Positions 1 to 5,971 of a stretch of DNA of 6,993 nt are shown here, in pieces (position 1 is the stretch's first letter; each line of letters begins with the position of its first letter). A program made the position numbers and the translations under genes. The DNA is from DATCVA01 sp036567205 (lineage in GTDB: Bacteria; Pseudomonadota; Gammaproteobacteria; Burkholderiales; Burkholderiaceae_B), in assembly GCA_036567205.1 (NCBI GenBank), contig DATCVA010000311.1, positions 1-6,993 on the forward strand, given 5' to 3'. The notes under the pieces were generated by a model, which saw only the letters and a list, made by a program, of their open reading frames with translations, searched no databases and had not been told where the DNA came from.

Positions 1-527
1 TTACTGCTGTTTCGCCCAATATCGACGAAACCCCGCTACCCGGCGAAAGCCCCACAGAGCTGGCCTTGCGGCTATCAGTAGCCAAAGCGCAGGCCGTTGC
101 CCGGCAACATCGCGATGCGCTGATTATAGGCTCAGACCAGGTAGCCACGTTTAACGGCGCCCCTATTGGCAAGCCAGGAAATTTTGAACGCGCCCAGGCC
201 CAACTTAGACAGCTGAGCGGCCAAACGGTAGAATTCCATAGTGCCGTTTGCGTCGGCAACGATCAGCGCCACGAAGTTGTCGACGTCGTTACCCGCTGCC
301 AGTTTCGAATTTTAAGCGACGAAGAAATCGACGCCTATTTACATTACGAACGCCCTTTCGATACGGCAGGCAGCGCCAAAGCCGAAGGTCTGGGAATCGC
401 GCTCATGGAAAGCATGTTGTCCGACGACCCCACGGCAATCATTGGGCTGCCCCTTATTGCTTTAGCGCGCATGCTGCGCAGTTTTGGCCTTAACCCTATT
501 ACCGCTTCCAAAGTGCAACAACCGTGA
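1..527 (+). CDS. yceF: Maf/YceF-type nucleoside triphosphate pyrophosphatase, 5'-truncated
   Basis: This is the C-terminal ~174 residues of a Maf-family protein. The reading frame is open from base 3 and runs off the left edge, so the true start and the N-terminal SxSPRR-type motif lie outside; E. coli YceF is about 194 residues, so perhaps 20 are missing. Visible landmarks are SPNIDE near the left edge, GSDQV with the catalytic-type Asp at 135-137, GKP shortly after, AGSAKAEGLGI, and GLPLIAL near the end. SDQ in place of the ADT of YhdE, plus AGS.K.EG.GI, points to the YceF branch. In E. coli, YceF hydrolyses m7GTP to the monophosphate, a cytosolic house-cleaning reaction. The stop overlaps the next gene by 4 bp (GTGA), so the two are probably translationally coupled. 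Family is near certain; the exact substrate is inferred from the subfamily. Confidence 0.93.
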   Translation, partial: TAVSPNIDETPLPGESPTELALRLSVAKAQAVARQHRDALIIGSDQVATFNGAPIGKPGNFERAQAQLRQLSGQTVEFHSAVCVGNDQRHEVVDVVTRCQFRILSDEEIDAYLHYERPFDTAGSAKAEGLGIALMESMLSDDPTAIIGLPLIALARMLRSFGLNPITASKVQQP

Positions 528-1237
528 AACCTACTGGAACTCTCCATTTGATCCCTGTCGGCATGGGCGAAGCCGCCCCTGCCCTATGGTTGCCGCAAGC
601 GGTGCAAGAGCTTGCCGGCCGACTCACTACCTATATCGCCGAGAACGCCAAAACAGCCAGGGCCTTTTTAAAACTGATTGGCACGGCATCGCCGCTTCAG
701 GAAATAACCATACACACATTAACCGACAAAGTTGATGCGCAATTGATGCGTCAATGGCTGACGCCATTGCTGCAAGGCGGTGAAATAGGACTGGTATCTG
801 AAGCAGGCTGCCCCGCCGTGGCAGACCCTGGCGCCAAAGTCGTTGCTGTGGCGCACGCCATGGGAATACGTGTAGCCCCCTGGGTAGGACCTTCATCGAT
901 TCTGCTTAGCTTGATGGCCAGCGGCCTGGACGGCCAGCGTTTTGCCTTTCATGGGTACGCCCCTATCGATCCGCAAGAGCGTGCCAAACAGCTCAAGTCT
1001 TGGGAGATCGAATCCAAAAAACAGCACCAGACGCAAATCCTCATTGAAACTCCCTACCGCAACGGCGCGATGTTCGAAACCCTGAAGCAAGCGCTAAACG
1101 GCAATAGCCGGCTGTGCATCGCTCGTTCACTTACCACCAGCGGCGAATGGATTCAAACCCATAGCGTGGCTGAATGGAAAAAATTGCCGCCGCCGGATTT
1201 AAACAAACAGCCTACTATTTTTCTGTTTTTAGCGTGA
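524..1237 (+). CDS. RsmI-like (tetrapyrrole methylase fold) SAM-dependent methyltransferase
   Basis: The 237-residue product belongs to the RsmI/tetrapyrrole methylase family. GTLHLIPVGMGE (5-16) is the N-terminal strand-loop, GLVSEAGCPAVADPG (89-103) corresponds to the RsmI motif LVSDAGTPxxxDPG, GPSSILLSLMASGL (122-135) is the SAM-binding loop and helix, and ETPYRN (175-180) and SRLCIARSLT (195-204) match later family blocks. It is shorter than RsmI (about 280-290 residues), and the IAxEDTR segment of RsmI reads IAENAK (38-43) here, so it is probably a paralogue rather than the 16S rRNA C1402 2'-O-methyltransferase itself. The substrate is unknown. The GTG start is fixed by the 4-bp overlap with yceF and the fit of the N-terminus; no good Shine-Dalgarno precedes it, consistent with coupling. 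Family is firm, function is not. Confidence 0.88.
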   Translation: MKPTGTLHLIPVGMGEAAPALWLPQAVQELAGRLTTYIAENAKTARAFLKLIGTASPLQEITIHTLTDKVDAQLMRQWLTPLLQGGEIGLVSEAGCPAVADPGAKVVAVAHAMGIRVAPWVGPSSILLSLMASGLDGQRFAFHGYAPIDPQERAKQLKSWEIESKKQHQTQILIETPYRNGAMFETLKQALNGNSRLCIARSLTTSGEWIQTHSVAEWKKLPPPDLNKQPTIFLFLA

Positions 1238-1296
1238 AAGCATATTGAACTGCAATTTATCCATCTTTTTCTTGTCGCGTTGCATCGTCGGGCGCT

Positions 1297-2133
1297 ATGG
1301 CCCCAATGCATAACGCCATGAAACTGCCCCGCCTCTTTCGCCCAAAACTGCGCAGGCTTGCCGGCCTGTTACCCACTGTAAGTCTGGTTTTATTATTGGC
1401 GGCCTGTAGCTCATATAGCCCGGATCAGCTAAAGATCGACCGCAGCATTCAGGCCAAAAGCCAGGACAGCCGAGTTGAATTCATCGTGCTGCATTACACA
1501 TCCACTGGCAACCATGCGTCGTTAAAAATACTGTCCGAACAAAATGTAAGCAGCCATTATTTGATTACCGATGACGCCAGACCCCATGTGTACCAGCTTG
1601 TCGATGAAAGCCGCCGAGCCTGGCACGCGGGGGTTAGCCAATGGTATGGCCGTACCGACATGAATGCAGGTTCGATAGGCATCGAACTTGTCAACCAGGG
1701 CGGCAGCAAACAAAACTGGGCGCCCTACTCCCCCACCCAAATAAGAACCCTTATTGCGCTGCTTCATGATGTAATTAAACGCCATCAAATCAAGCCGTAC
1801 AACATCGTTGGGCACAGCGACATCGCCCCCCAGCGCAAGGTTGATCCCGGCCCTCTTTTCCCCTGGAAAAAATTAGCGGATGCGGGTATTGGACGCTGGT
1901 ACAAGCAGACGAAAGTCGACGAATTCTTACTGGAATTCCAGCGCACCGGCTTGCCGGATATATTAGCGGTACAAACAGAGCTTGAACGGCTGGGCTATGC
2001 AGTACCCAAAAACGGCCTGCTGGACAAAGCCACCAGAAATGTCATAGCGGCATTTCAAATGCACTATCGGCCAGCCCGCTATGACGGCGTGCCAGATGCG
2101 CAAACTGCCGCCATCTTGAAAGCTCTGCGCTGA
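1297..2133 (+). CDS. amiD: AmiD-like lipoprotein N-acetylmuramoyl-L-alanine amidase
   Basis: This 278-residue zinc amidase cleaves the MurNAc-L-Ala bond of peptidoglycan. A basic N-terminus and a hydrophobic stretch (about 23-36) end in a lipobox, LLAAC with Cys37; Ser38 follows rather than Asp, suggesting outer-membrane sorting. The Amidase_2 domain (about 60-190) has FIVLHYT with zinc ligand His66, WHAG (His110), GIELVN with Glu130, and GHSDIAPQRKVDPG giving zinc ligands His173 and Asp183 with Lys181. A C-terminal peptidoglycan-binding domain covers about 220-277 (VQTELERLGY, ATRNVIAAFQ). Length and domain order match E. coli AmiD (276 residues). ATGs at 1297, 1306 and 1318 are all in frame and none has a clear Shine-Dalgarno; 1318 would also leave a proper signal peptide. 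It sits 59 bp after the methyltransferase and faces msrQ convergently. Confidence 0.9.
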   Translation: MAPMHNAMKLPRLFRPKLRRLAGLLPTVSLVLLLAACSSYSPDQLKIDRSIQAKSQDSRVEFIVLHYTSTGNHASLKILSEQNVSSHYLITDDARPHVYQLVDESRRAWHAGVSQWYGRTDMNAGSIGIELVNQGGSKQNWAPYSPTQIRTLIALLHDVIKRHQIKPYNIVGHSDIAPQRKVDPGPLFPWKKLADAGIGRWYKQTKVDEFLLEFQRTGLPDILAVQTELERLGYAVPKNGLLDKATRNVIAAFQMHYRPARYDGVPDAQTAAILKALR

Positions 2134-2158
2134 AGGCCAGGGTCAGGTGGGCCTTTTT
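2133..2158 (+). terminator. Rho-independent terminator after the amidase gene
   Basis: AAGGCC (2133-2138) pairs with GGCCTT (2150-2155) around an 11-base loop, and five T residues run from 2154 to 2158. It begins on the last base of the amidase stop codon. The stem is short, so strength is probably moderate. On the minus strand no T-tract follows the stem, so it looks directional. The msrQ stop codon (minus strand, 2145-2143) lies inside the loop. Confidence 0.6.
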
Positions 2159-2820
2159 GTCATATTCGCCGACTTAAGAACGTGCCGCTCTTGTTGCCGA
2201 TGCCGGAAAAAATACCCCGCCCGTATCAACAACAAAACCGCCACCACCGCCCCATACGCATAAGGCTCGAAAAAATCATTCTTTCCGGCTCGAATCAACC
2301 AGAAGTGCCACACCGACAACCCGGCAATGACATACACCGTCCGATGCAGAGTTTGCCAGCGGCGACCCAGCCGGCGAATCCATCCCTGTGTAGACGTAGC
2401 AGCCAGCGCGGCCATCGGCACCACAGCAACCACGCCTATCAGAATAAAAGGACGTTGCATAATGTCTTCCCACATCGACATTAGCGACCAGTTGCGCTCC
2501 CAAAATGCCCACGCCCATACATGCAACACGGTATAAAAAAAAGAGAACAAACCCAACATGCGTCGGCAGCGCACCAGAGCAGGCTGCTTAATAATACGGC
2601 GCAAAGGCGTAATCGCCAGAGTCAGGCACAAGCCCACCAAAGCCCAAATGCCGGATGAACGAATCAAAAATTCCGCCGGATTAGCGGTAAGCCCATCGGT
2701 ATAACCCAGCCATACCCAGCGAAGCGCCGGATACAACGCCAGAACAAATATAAAAGGCTTAAATCGGGCGACCTGTCTGGCTGTCCAGTTTGGCGATGTA
2801 CCCAAGGACTGACCCCGCAT
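2143..2820 (-). CDS. msrQ: Haem-binding membrane subunit of the periplasmic methionine sulfoxide reductase system
   Basis: The 225-residue membrane protein is MsrQ (YedZ), the b-type haem electron donor that passes electrons from the respiratory chain to periplasmic MsrP. About six membrane segments are visible: roughly 22-40, 53-71, 88-107, 124-142, 159-178 and 186-204. Candidate haem-ligand histidines sit where the family has them: His100 (FYTVLHVWAW), His159 (WQTLHR) and His172 (SVWHFW). The KPFIF start of helix 1 and the ITPLRR loop are also typical. Length is close to the E. coli protein (about 211). The ATG follows the msrP TAA directly, with no spacer and no evident Shine-Dalgarno, so translation likely depends on ribosomes finishing msrP. 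No T-tract terminator is visible on its own strand; its 3' end meets the amidase gene 9 bp away. Confidence 0.95.
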   Translation of the reverse strand: MRGQSLGTSPNWTARQVARFKPFIFVLALYPALRWVWLGYTDGLTANPAEFLIRSSGIWALVGLCLTLAITPLRRIIKQPALVRCRRMLGLFSFFYTVLHVWAWAFWERNWSLMSMWEDIMQRPFILIGVVAVVPMAALAATSTQGWIRRLGRRWQTLHRTVYVIAGLSVWHFWLIRAGKNDFFEPYAYGAVVAVLLLIRAGYFFRHRQQERHVLKSANMTKRPT

Positions 2821-3777
2821 TTAATAGAACCGCGTCAGATCCATGCCGGAATACATGGAGGCAACCTGGTCAGCGTAGCCGTTGAACATCAAGGTTTCAA
2901 CGCGAGGCGCAAAAAAACTATCGCCGATGCGTCTCTCGGTAGCCTGACTCCAGCGCGGATGCGGAACATTAGGATTTACATTTGCGTAAAAGCCATATTC
3001 AGTAGGTGCGATTTTGGGCCAGCTGGTATCAGGCATCGTTTCGGTCAGTCTGATCTTGACGATGGACTTACCTGACTTAAATCCGTATTTCCAGGGAATC
3101 GACACTCGGACGGGAGCCCCGTTTGCATTGGGCAAAGCCTTGCCGTACACACCAAACACCAAGAGCGTCAATGGATGCATGGCCTCGTCGATCCGCAGGC
3201 CCTCAACATAAGGCCAGTCGATAATACGGTCGTTCAACCCTGGCATACTCCCGGGTTGCACCACCGTGACGAATTCGACATATTTAGCTTTACTTGTCGG
3301 TTCCACCTGCTTGAGCAACGTAGACAGCGGATAACCTTCCCAGGGAATGACCATGGACCATGCTTCGACGCAGCGCATTCTGTATATGCGCTCTTCAAGC
3401 GGCGCAAGCTTGATCAAGTCATCGATATCGAACGTGCGAGGCTTGGCAACCTCGCCTTCCACACTGACTGTCCAGGGGCGAGTTTGCAACGCGCCGCCAT
3501 ACTCATAGGGATCGCGCTTGTCAGTGCCAAATTCGTAAAAATTATTATAGGAAGAAACGTCTTTTTCCGACGTGAGTTTCCCCATGACGCGATAGTCCGG
3601 GTTCGGCTTGCCGGCAAACGGGGACGCCGGCTGGGCCGCCCACGACGGCGACAAACCGCCGGCGCCAAGCCCTAACATACCTAAACCGGCTTGCTTCATC
3701 CATTGACGACGTTCCAGCCAGATTTGCTCGGGAGTTATTTGCGAAGATGCTATAGGGGGAATATTCGGCTTGGACAT
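2821..3777 (-). CDS. msrP: Protein-methionine-sulfoxide reductase catalytic subunit (molybdoenzyme)
   Basis: This 318-residue protein is MsrP (YedY), the periplasmic Mo-molybdopterin enzyme that repairs methionine sulfoxide in envelope proteins. The N-terminus carries a twin-arginine signal: RRQWMK with Arg23-Arg24, a hydrophobic stretch (about 29-42), and a likely cleavage near SPSWAA (43-48), consistent with Tat export of the folded cofactor-loaded enzyme. Family landmarks are NNFYEFGTDK (78-87), RMRCVEAWSM with the molybdenum-ligand Cys136, GLRIDEAMHPL (193-203), APVRVSIPWKYGFKSGKSI (221-239) and the C-terminal FNGYADQV. Length fits the family (about 330). Its ATG has a good Shine-Dalgarno, AAGGAA on the minus strand at 3787-3782. 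It is followed with zero gap by its partner msrQ and lies 115 bp downstream of the HAD gene. Confidence 0.96.
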   Translation of the reverse strand: MSKPNIPPIASSQITPEQIWLERRQWMKQAGLGMLGLGAGGLSPSWAAQPASPFAGKPNPDYRVMGKLTSEKDVSSYNNFYEFGTDKRDPYEYGGALQTRPWTVSVEGEVAKPRTFDIDDLIKLAPLEERIYRMRCVEAWSMVIPWEGYPLSTLLKQVEPTSKAKYVEFVTVVQPGSMPGLNDRIIDWPYVEGLRIDEAMHPLTLLVFGVYGKALPNANGAPVRVSIPWKYGFKSGKSIVKIRLTETMPDTSWPKIAPTEYGFYANVNPNVPHPRWSQATERRIGDSFFAPRVETLMFNGYADQVASMYSGMDLTRFY

Positions 3778-3892
3778 GGCATTCCTTGAATATGCAACTT
3801 GTATGTTGGAGCCGCAAGCCTCGAATTAGTTCAACTAAACAGCCGGACCAGGCCCCGTGCAATTACCTGCCGCGGACTTGCTGAAAGGAAAC
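3778..3892 (-). other. HAD-msrP intergenic gap
   Basis: This 115-bp gap separates the rluC-HAD pair from msrPQ on the same strand. I see no convincing hairpin/T-tract terminator for the HAD gene and no -35/-10 pair close to consensus, only weak matches such as minus-strand TTGCAC followed 17 bases later by TTTAGT. msrPQ could be read through from rluC or have its own weak or activator-dependent promoter; the sequence does not decide. Confidence 0.4.
3782..3787 (-). promoter_or_regulatory. Ribosome binding site of msrP
   Basis: The minus strand reads AAGGAA here, four bases before the msrP ATG at 3777-3775. It supports the chosen start and contrasts with msrQ, which has no such site. Confidence 0.65.
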
Positions 3893-4555
3893 CTATAACT
3901 GCGGCACGCGATTATGTAACCAGGCCTGCATTTCTTTTACATTGCGCACCATGAACGTTGGCTCCGCCGCAAGAAGAGTTGTCCTGTCATGGGCGCCATA
4001 GGTAACCGCCAGACTGTCGACACCCGCATTATGCGCCATTTGAACGTCGTGCGAAGTATCCCCCACCATCAGGACCTGCTCGGGCTGCAAATTCAATTCG
4101 TTCATGATTTCGAGCAACATGCCCGGATGCGGCTTGCTGAAGGACTCGTCGGCGCATCGCGTGATTTCGAAGTGGGTTTGCAACTGCATGGTTCTCAAGA
4201 CCCGGTCCAGTCCGATTCTGCTTTTACCTGTTGCCACGCCCAGAAGCACTTCGCGCCCGCGCAACTCTGCAAGCAATTCAGGAATACCGTCAAAAAGCTT
4301 GATTTCGGGGTCTTTCTTCAGGAAATGAAAGCGATAACGCTCCAGAAACAGGGGGAGCTTTTCGGCCGTGAGTGTCGGGACCGCATGGTACAGGGCGCTT
4401 TCAAGCGAAAGGCCAATTACCCAGCTGGCACTCGTGACGCTGGGAATGGGTAACTCAAGGTCGGCGCACGCATCCTGGATGGCACTGACTATGGAATGGG
4501 TTGAGTCCATGATGGTTCCATCCCAATCAAACACCACCGCACCGTAACGTTTCAC
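3893..4555 (-). CDS. HAD-superfamily phosphatase, phosphoglycolate phosphatase-like
   Basis: A 220-residue HAD subfamily IA hydrolase. Motif I is FDWDGT with nucleophile Asp10 and acid/base Asp12; a helical cap covers about 15-85; motif II is ATGKS (Thr109); motif III is SKPHP (Lys141); motif IV is GDTSHD (Asp166, Asp170). All catalytic residues are present, so it should be active on a small phosphorylated metabolite, in the cytosol. It resembles Gph/phosphoglycolate phosphatases, but the HAD fold alone does not fix the substrate. It starts with GTG, overlapping the rluC stop by 4 bp (GTGA), with a GGAG eight bases upstream (4567-4564). Pairing of rluC with such a phosphatase is, from memory, common in Burkholderiales. 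No signal peptide or membrane segment is seen. Confidence 0.92.
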   Translation of the reverse strand: MKRYGAVVFDWDGTIMDSTHSIVSAIQDACADLELPIPSVTSASWVIGLSLESALYHAVPTLTAEKLPLFLERYRFHFLKKDPEIKLFDGIPELLAELRGREVLLGVATGKSRIGLDRVLRTMQLQTHFEITRCADESFSKPHPGMLLEIMNELNLQPEQVLMVGDTSHDVQMAHNAGVDSLAVTYGAHDRTTLLAAEPTFMVRNVKEMQAWLHNRVPQL

Positions 4556-5520
4556 GAGTTTTGCTCCAGGTAATTAAGGATTTGCATACAAGCAGGCGGC
4601 AAGTCCGCCTTTAAATTCAATATGTCGCCGGATAAGGGATGCGGTATTTCCAGGCGGCAGGCATGCAAAAACATGCGGTTAAACCCCAGCCGGGCGAATT
4701 TTGCGCGCACCTCGTCAGAACCGTATTTATCGTCGCCTACTATCGGAAACCCGCTAGAGGTGAGGTGTACGCGGATTTGATGGGTACGCCCGGTGCGCAG
4801 CTCCGCTTCAACCAGAGTATATGGCCCATATCGTTTTTGTAACGTAATAATAGTGTGAGCCACTTTACCAGCCGGATCGACCTTGACGCGACGCTCGCCG
4901 GACTCCGTCAACCATTTCAGCAAGGGCTGGCGCAAATGTTGCTTGTCATTCACCCAATCGCCTACCACCAAAGCCTGATAGTGCTTGCGCCCCTTTCCTT
5001 CACGCATCATCTGATGCAAGGCCACCAGCGCCGACCGTTTTTTTGCAATTAAGAGCAACCCCGAGGTTTCCCGATCAAGGCGATGAGCCAGTTCTAAAAA
5101 TGGCGCGTCCGGGTGGGCCGCCCGCAATTGCTCGATAACGCCAAAAGACACCCCACTTCCGCCATGCACCGCCACGCCGGCGGGCTTGTCAATAACGACC
5201 ATCGCATCGTCTTCGTAAACCACAGGGAAAACTGCCGGCGGCACAAATTTTGGAATGCCCGGATCGGGCAGGCGCAGCGGAGGCACACGCACGCTATCCC
5301 CGAGCTCCAGCCTGTAATCGGCAGAGATACGGCCCTTGTTAACCCGCACCTCACCGCTGCGGATAGCTTTATACAAATGACTTTTTGGTACGCCTTTACA
5401 CAAGCGCACCAGGAAATTATCGATACGTTGCCCGACCTGTTCGGTATCAATTTCGAAAAAACGTACCGCGGGAAGGGGTTGTTTGTAATTTTCTGGTTTG
5501 CGCATAGAGAAAAGCGGCAT
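4552..5520 (-). CDS. rluC: Ribosomal large subunit pseudouridine synthase C
   Basis: A 322-residue RluA-family pseudouridine synthase. An N-terminal S4 RNA-binding domain (about 29-80: RIDNFLVRL, VPKSHLYKAIRSGEVRVN) is followed by the catalytic domain with YEDDAMVVIDKPAGVAVHGG (102-121), HRLDRETSGLLL carrying catalytic Asp149, LRTGRTHQIRVHL (241-253) and VGDDKYG (261-267). GVAVHGG and placement divergent from rne support RluC, which in E. coli makes pseudouridines 955, 2504 and 2580 of 23S rRNA. The ATG at 5520 has a minus-strand GAGG seven bases upstream, whereas the in-frame ATG five codons later has none. The start codon lies under a perfect TATAAT that faces the other way, toward rne. It is the first gene of the minus-strand run into the HAD gene and perhaps msrPQ. 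Confidence 0.94.
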   Translation of the reverse strand: MPLFSMRKPENYKQPLPAVRFFEIDTEQVGQRIDNFLVRLCKGVPKSHLYKAIRSGEVRVNKGRISADYRLELGDSVRVPPLRLPDPGIPKFVPPAVFPVVYEDDAMVVIDKPAGVAVHGGSGVSFGVIEQLRAAHPDAPFLELAHRLDRETSGLLLIAKKRSALVALHQMMREGKGRKHYQALVVGDWVNDKQHLRQPLLKWLTESGERRVKVDPAGKVAHTIITLQKRYGPYTLVEAELRTGRTHQIRVHLTSSGFPIVGDDKYGSDEVRAKFARLGFNRMFLHACRLEIPHPLSGDILNLKADLPPACMQILNYLEQNS

Positions 5521-5525
5521 ATAAT
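5498..5525 (+). promoter_or_regulatory. Candidate sigma-70 promoter for rne, embedded in the rluC start
   Basis: TATAAT (5520-5525) is a perfect -10 element; sixteen bases upstream TTGCGC (5498-5503) keeps the TTG core of a -35. The predicted transcription start is near 5532, about 485 bases before the rne ATG and only a few bases before a 12-bp inverted repeat. The -10 overlaps the rluC start codon on the other strand, so polymerase here and translation or transcription of rluC could interfere. This is a prediction from matches alone. Confidence 0.5.
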
Positions 5526-5538
5526 CGCCTCAGCCTAT

Positions 5539-5630
5539 AGAAGCTGAAAAACGACCTAACGTAGAGATGCAAGGGATGCGTCTCCGTTGGGCCACAAAGG
5601 TCATATTGTACTGCCTGATTTTCAGCTTCT
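5539..5630 (+). other. Compound stem-loop at the predicted 5' end of the rne leader
   Basis: AGAAGCTGAAAA (5539-5550) is the exact reverse complement of TTTTCAGCTTCT (5619-5630), a 12-bp perfect stem. Inside it GACCT (5553-5557) pairs with AGGTC (5598-5602), and an apical hairpin pairs 5558-5561 with 5585-5588 and 5564-5570 with 5578-5584 (GAGATGC with GCGTCTC, one G-U pair), closing a seven-base loop AAGGGAT at 5571-5577. The nested stems form one extended arm. It could act in the rne mRNA or, in mirror form, in an rluC transcript; the G-U pair slightly favours the rne sense. Confidence 0.6.
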
Positions 5631-5854
5631 GGGTCATAAGGTCGCCGGGGTAATGCCGGTCTGCGCAACAGTGGTGTGGCACACAGTGCCCGCTGTTTAT
5701 CCAGTCCCATTACCAACCGCGTGCGGCGCTGAAGTTCTTGTAAAGTTAAGTCAACGTTTTATGCACCAGTCGCGCAACCAAAAGCGCGCCTGCCGTTCCC
5801 AGCAATTTTTTTGTCAACCACTACCGTGAAACTGACCTTCCTGCTGACTGAACT

Positions 5855-5872
5855 GCGTGCCCGATGGCACGC
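5855..5872 (+). other. Leader hairpin A
   Basis: GCGTGCC (5855-5861) pairs perfectly with GGCACGC (5866-5872) around the tetraloop CGAT. Seven G/C-rich pairs, no T-tract, so it is not a terminator. It is the first of a tight run of hairpins before rne. Confidence 0.6.
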
Positions 5873-5873
5873 C

Positions 5874-5900
5874 GTGCCCGCCTGACAATAAGGCGGGTGC
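5874..5900 (+). other. Leader hairpin B
   Basis: GTGCCCGCCT (5874-5883) pairs with AGGCGGGTGC (5891-5900) over ten pairs, two of them G-U in the rne sense, around the loop GACAATA. One base separates it from hairpin A. The G-U pairs would be A-C mismatches in the opposite-strand RNA, which supports an RNA role in the rne transcript. Confidence 0.62.
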
Positions 5901-5903
5901 TGC

Positions 5904-5916
5904 CTGACGTCGTCAG
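5904..5916 (+). other. Leader hairpin C
   Basis: CTGAC (5904-5908) pairs with GTCAG (5912-5916) around a three-base loop. It is small and weak on its own but sits three bases after hairpin B and may stack in the same domain. Confidence 0.4.
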
Positions 5917-5971
5917 CCCAGAGCCCCCCTTGCTACAAGATTAAGCGCTACACACCGAGTGGCCCGCGGTC

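Noticed and set aside
1238..1296. Promoter for the amidase gene
   Set aside because: TTGAAC at 1245-1250 could be a -35, but no acceptable -10 lies 15-19 bases downstream.
3175..3675. Plus-strand open frame of 166 codons opposite msrP
   Set aside because: Entirely antisense to a clear MsrP coding region, and the product resembles nothing known to me.
3989..4453. Plus-strand open frame of 154 codons opposite the HAD gene
   Set aside because: Antisense shadow of a gene with all four HAD motifs intact.
5539..5630. 12-bp inverted repeat as the ends of a small mobile element
   Set aside because: The whole unit is only 92 bp, shows no flanking target duplication, occurs once in the window, and its inner part also pairs, which fits an RNA arm better.
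5447..5716. 89-codon minus-strand frame overlapping the rluC 5' end
   Set aside because: It conflicts in frame with the well-supported rluC N-terminus and falls mostly in the intergenic RNA structure.
5771..5812. Hairpin 5771-5788 plus T run 5806-5812 as an intrinsic terminator
   Set aside because: Seventeen bases separate the stem from the T run, and no stem abuts the T run.
5587..5829. 80-codon plus-strand frame in the rluC-rne gap, a possible leader peptide
   Set aside because: It needs a TTG start, has no ribosome site that I can see, and overlaps the structured region; composition is not protein-like.
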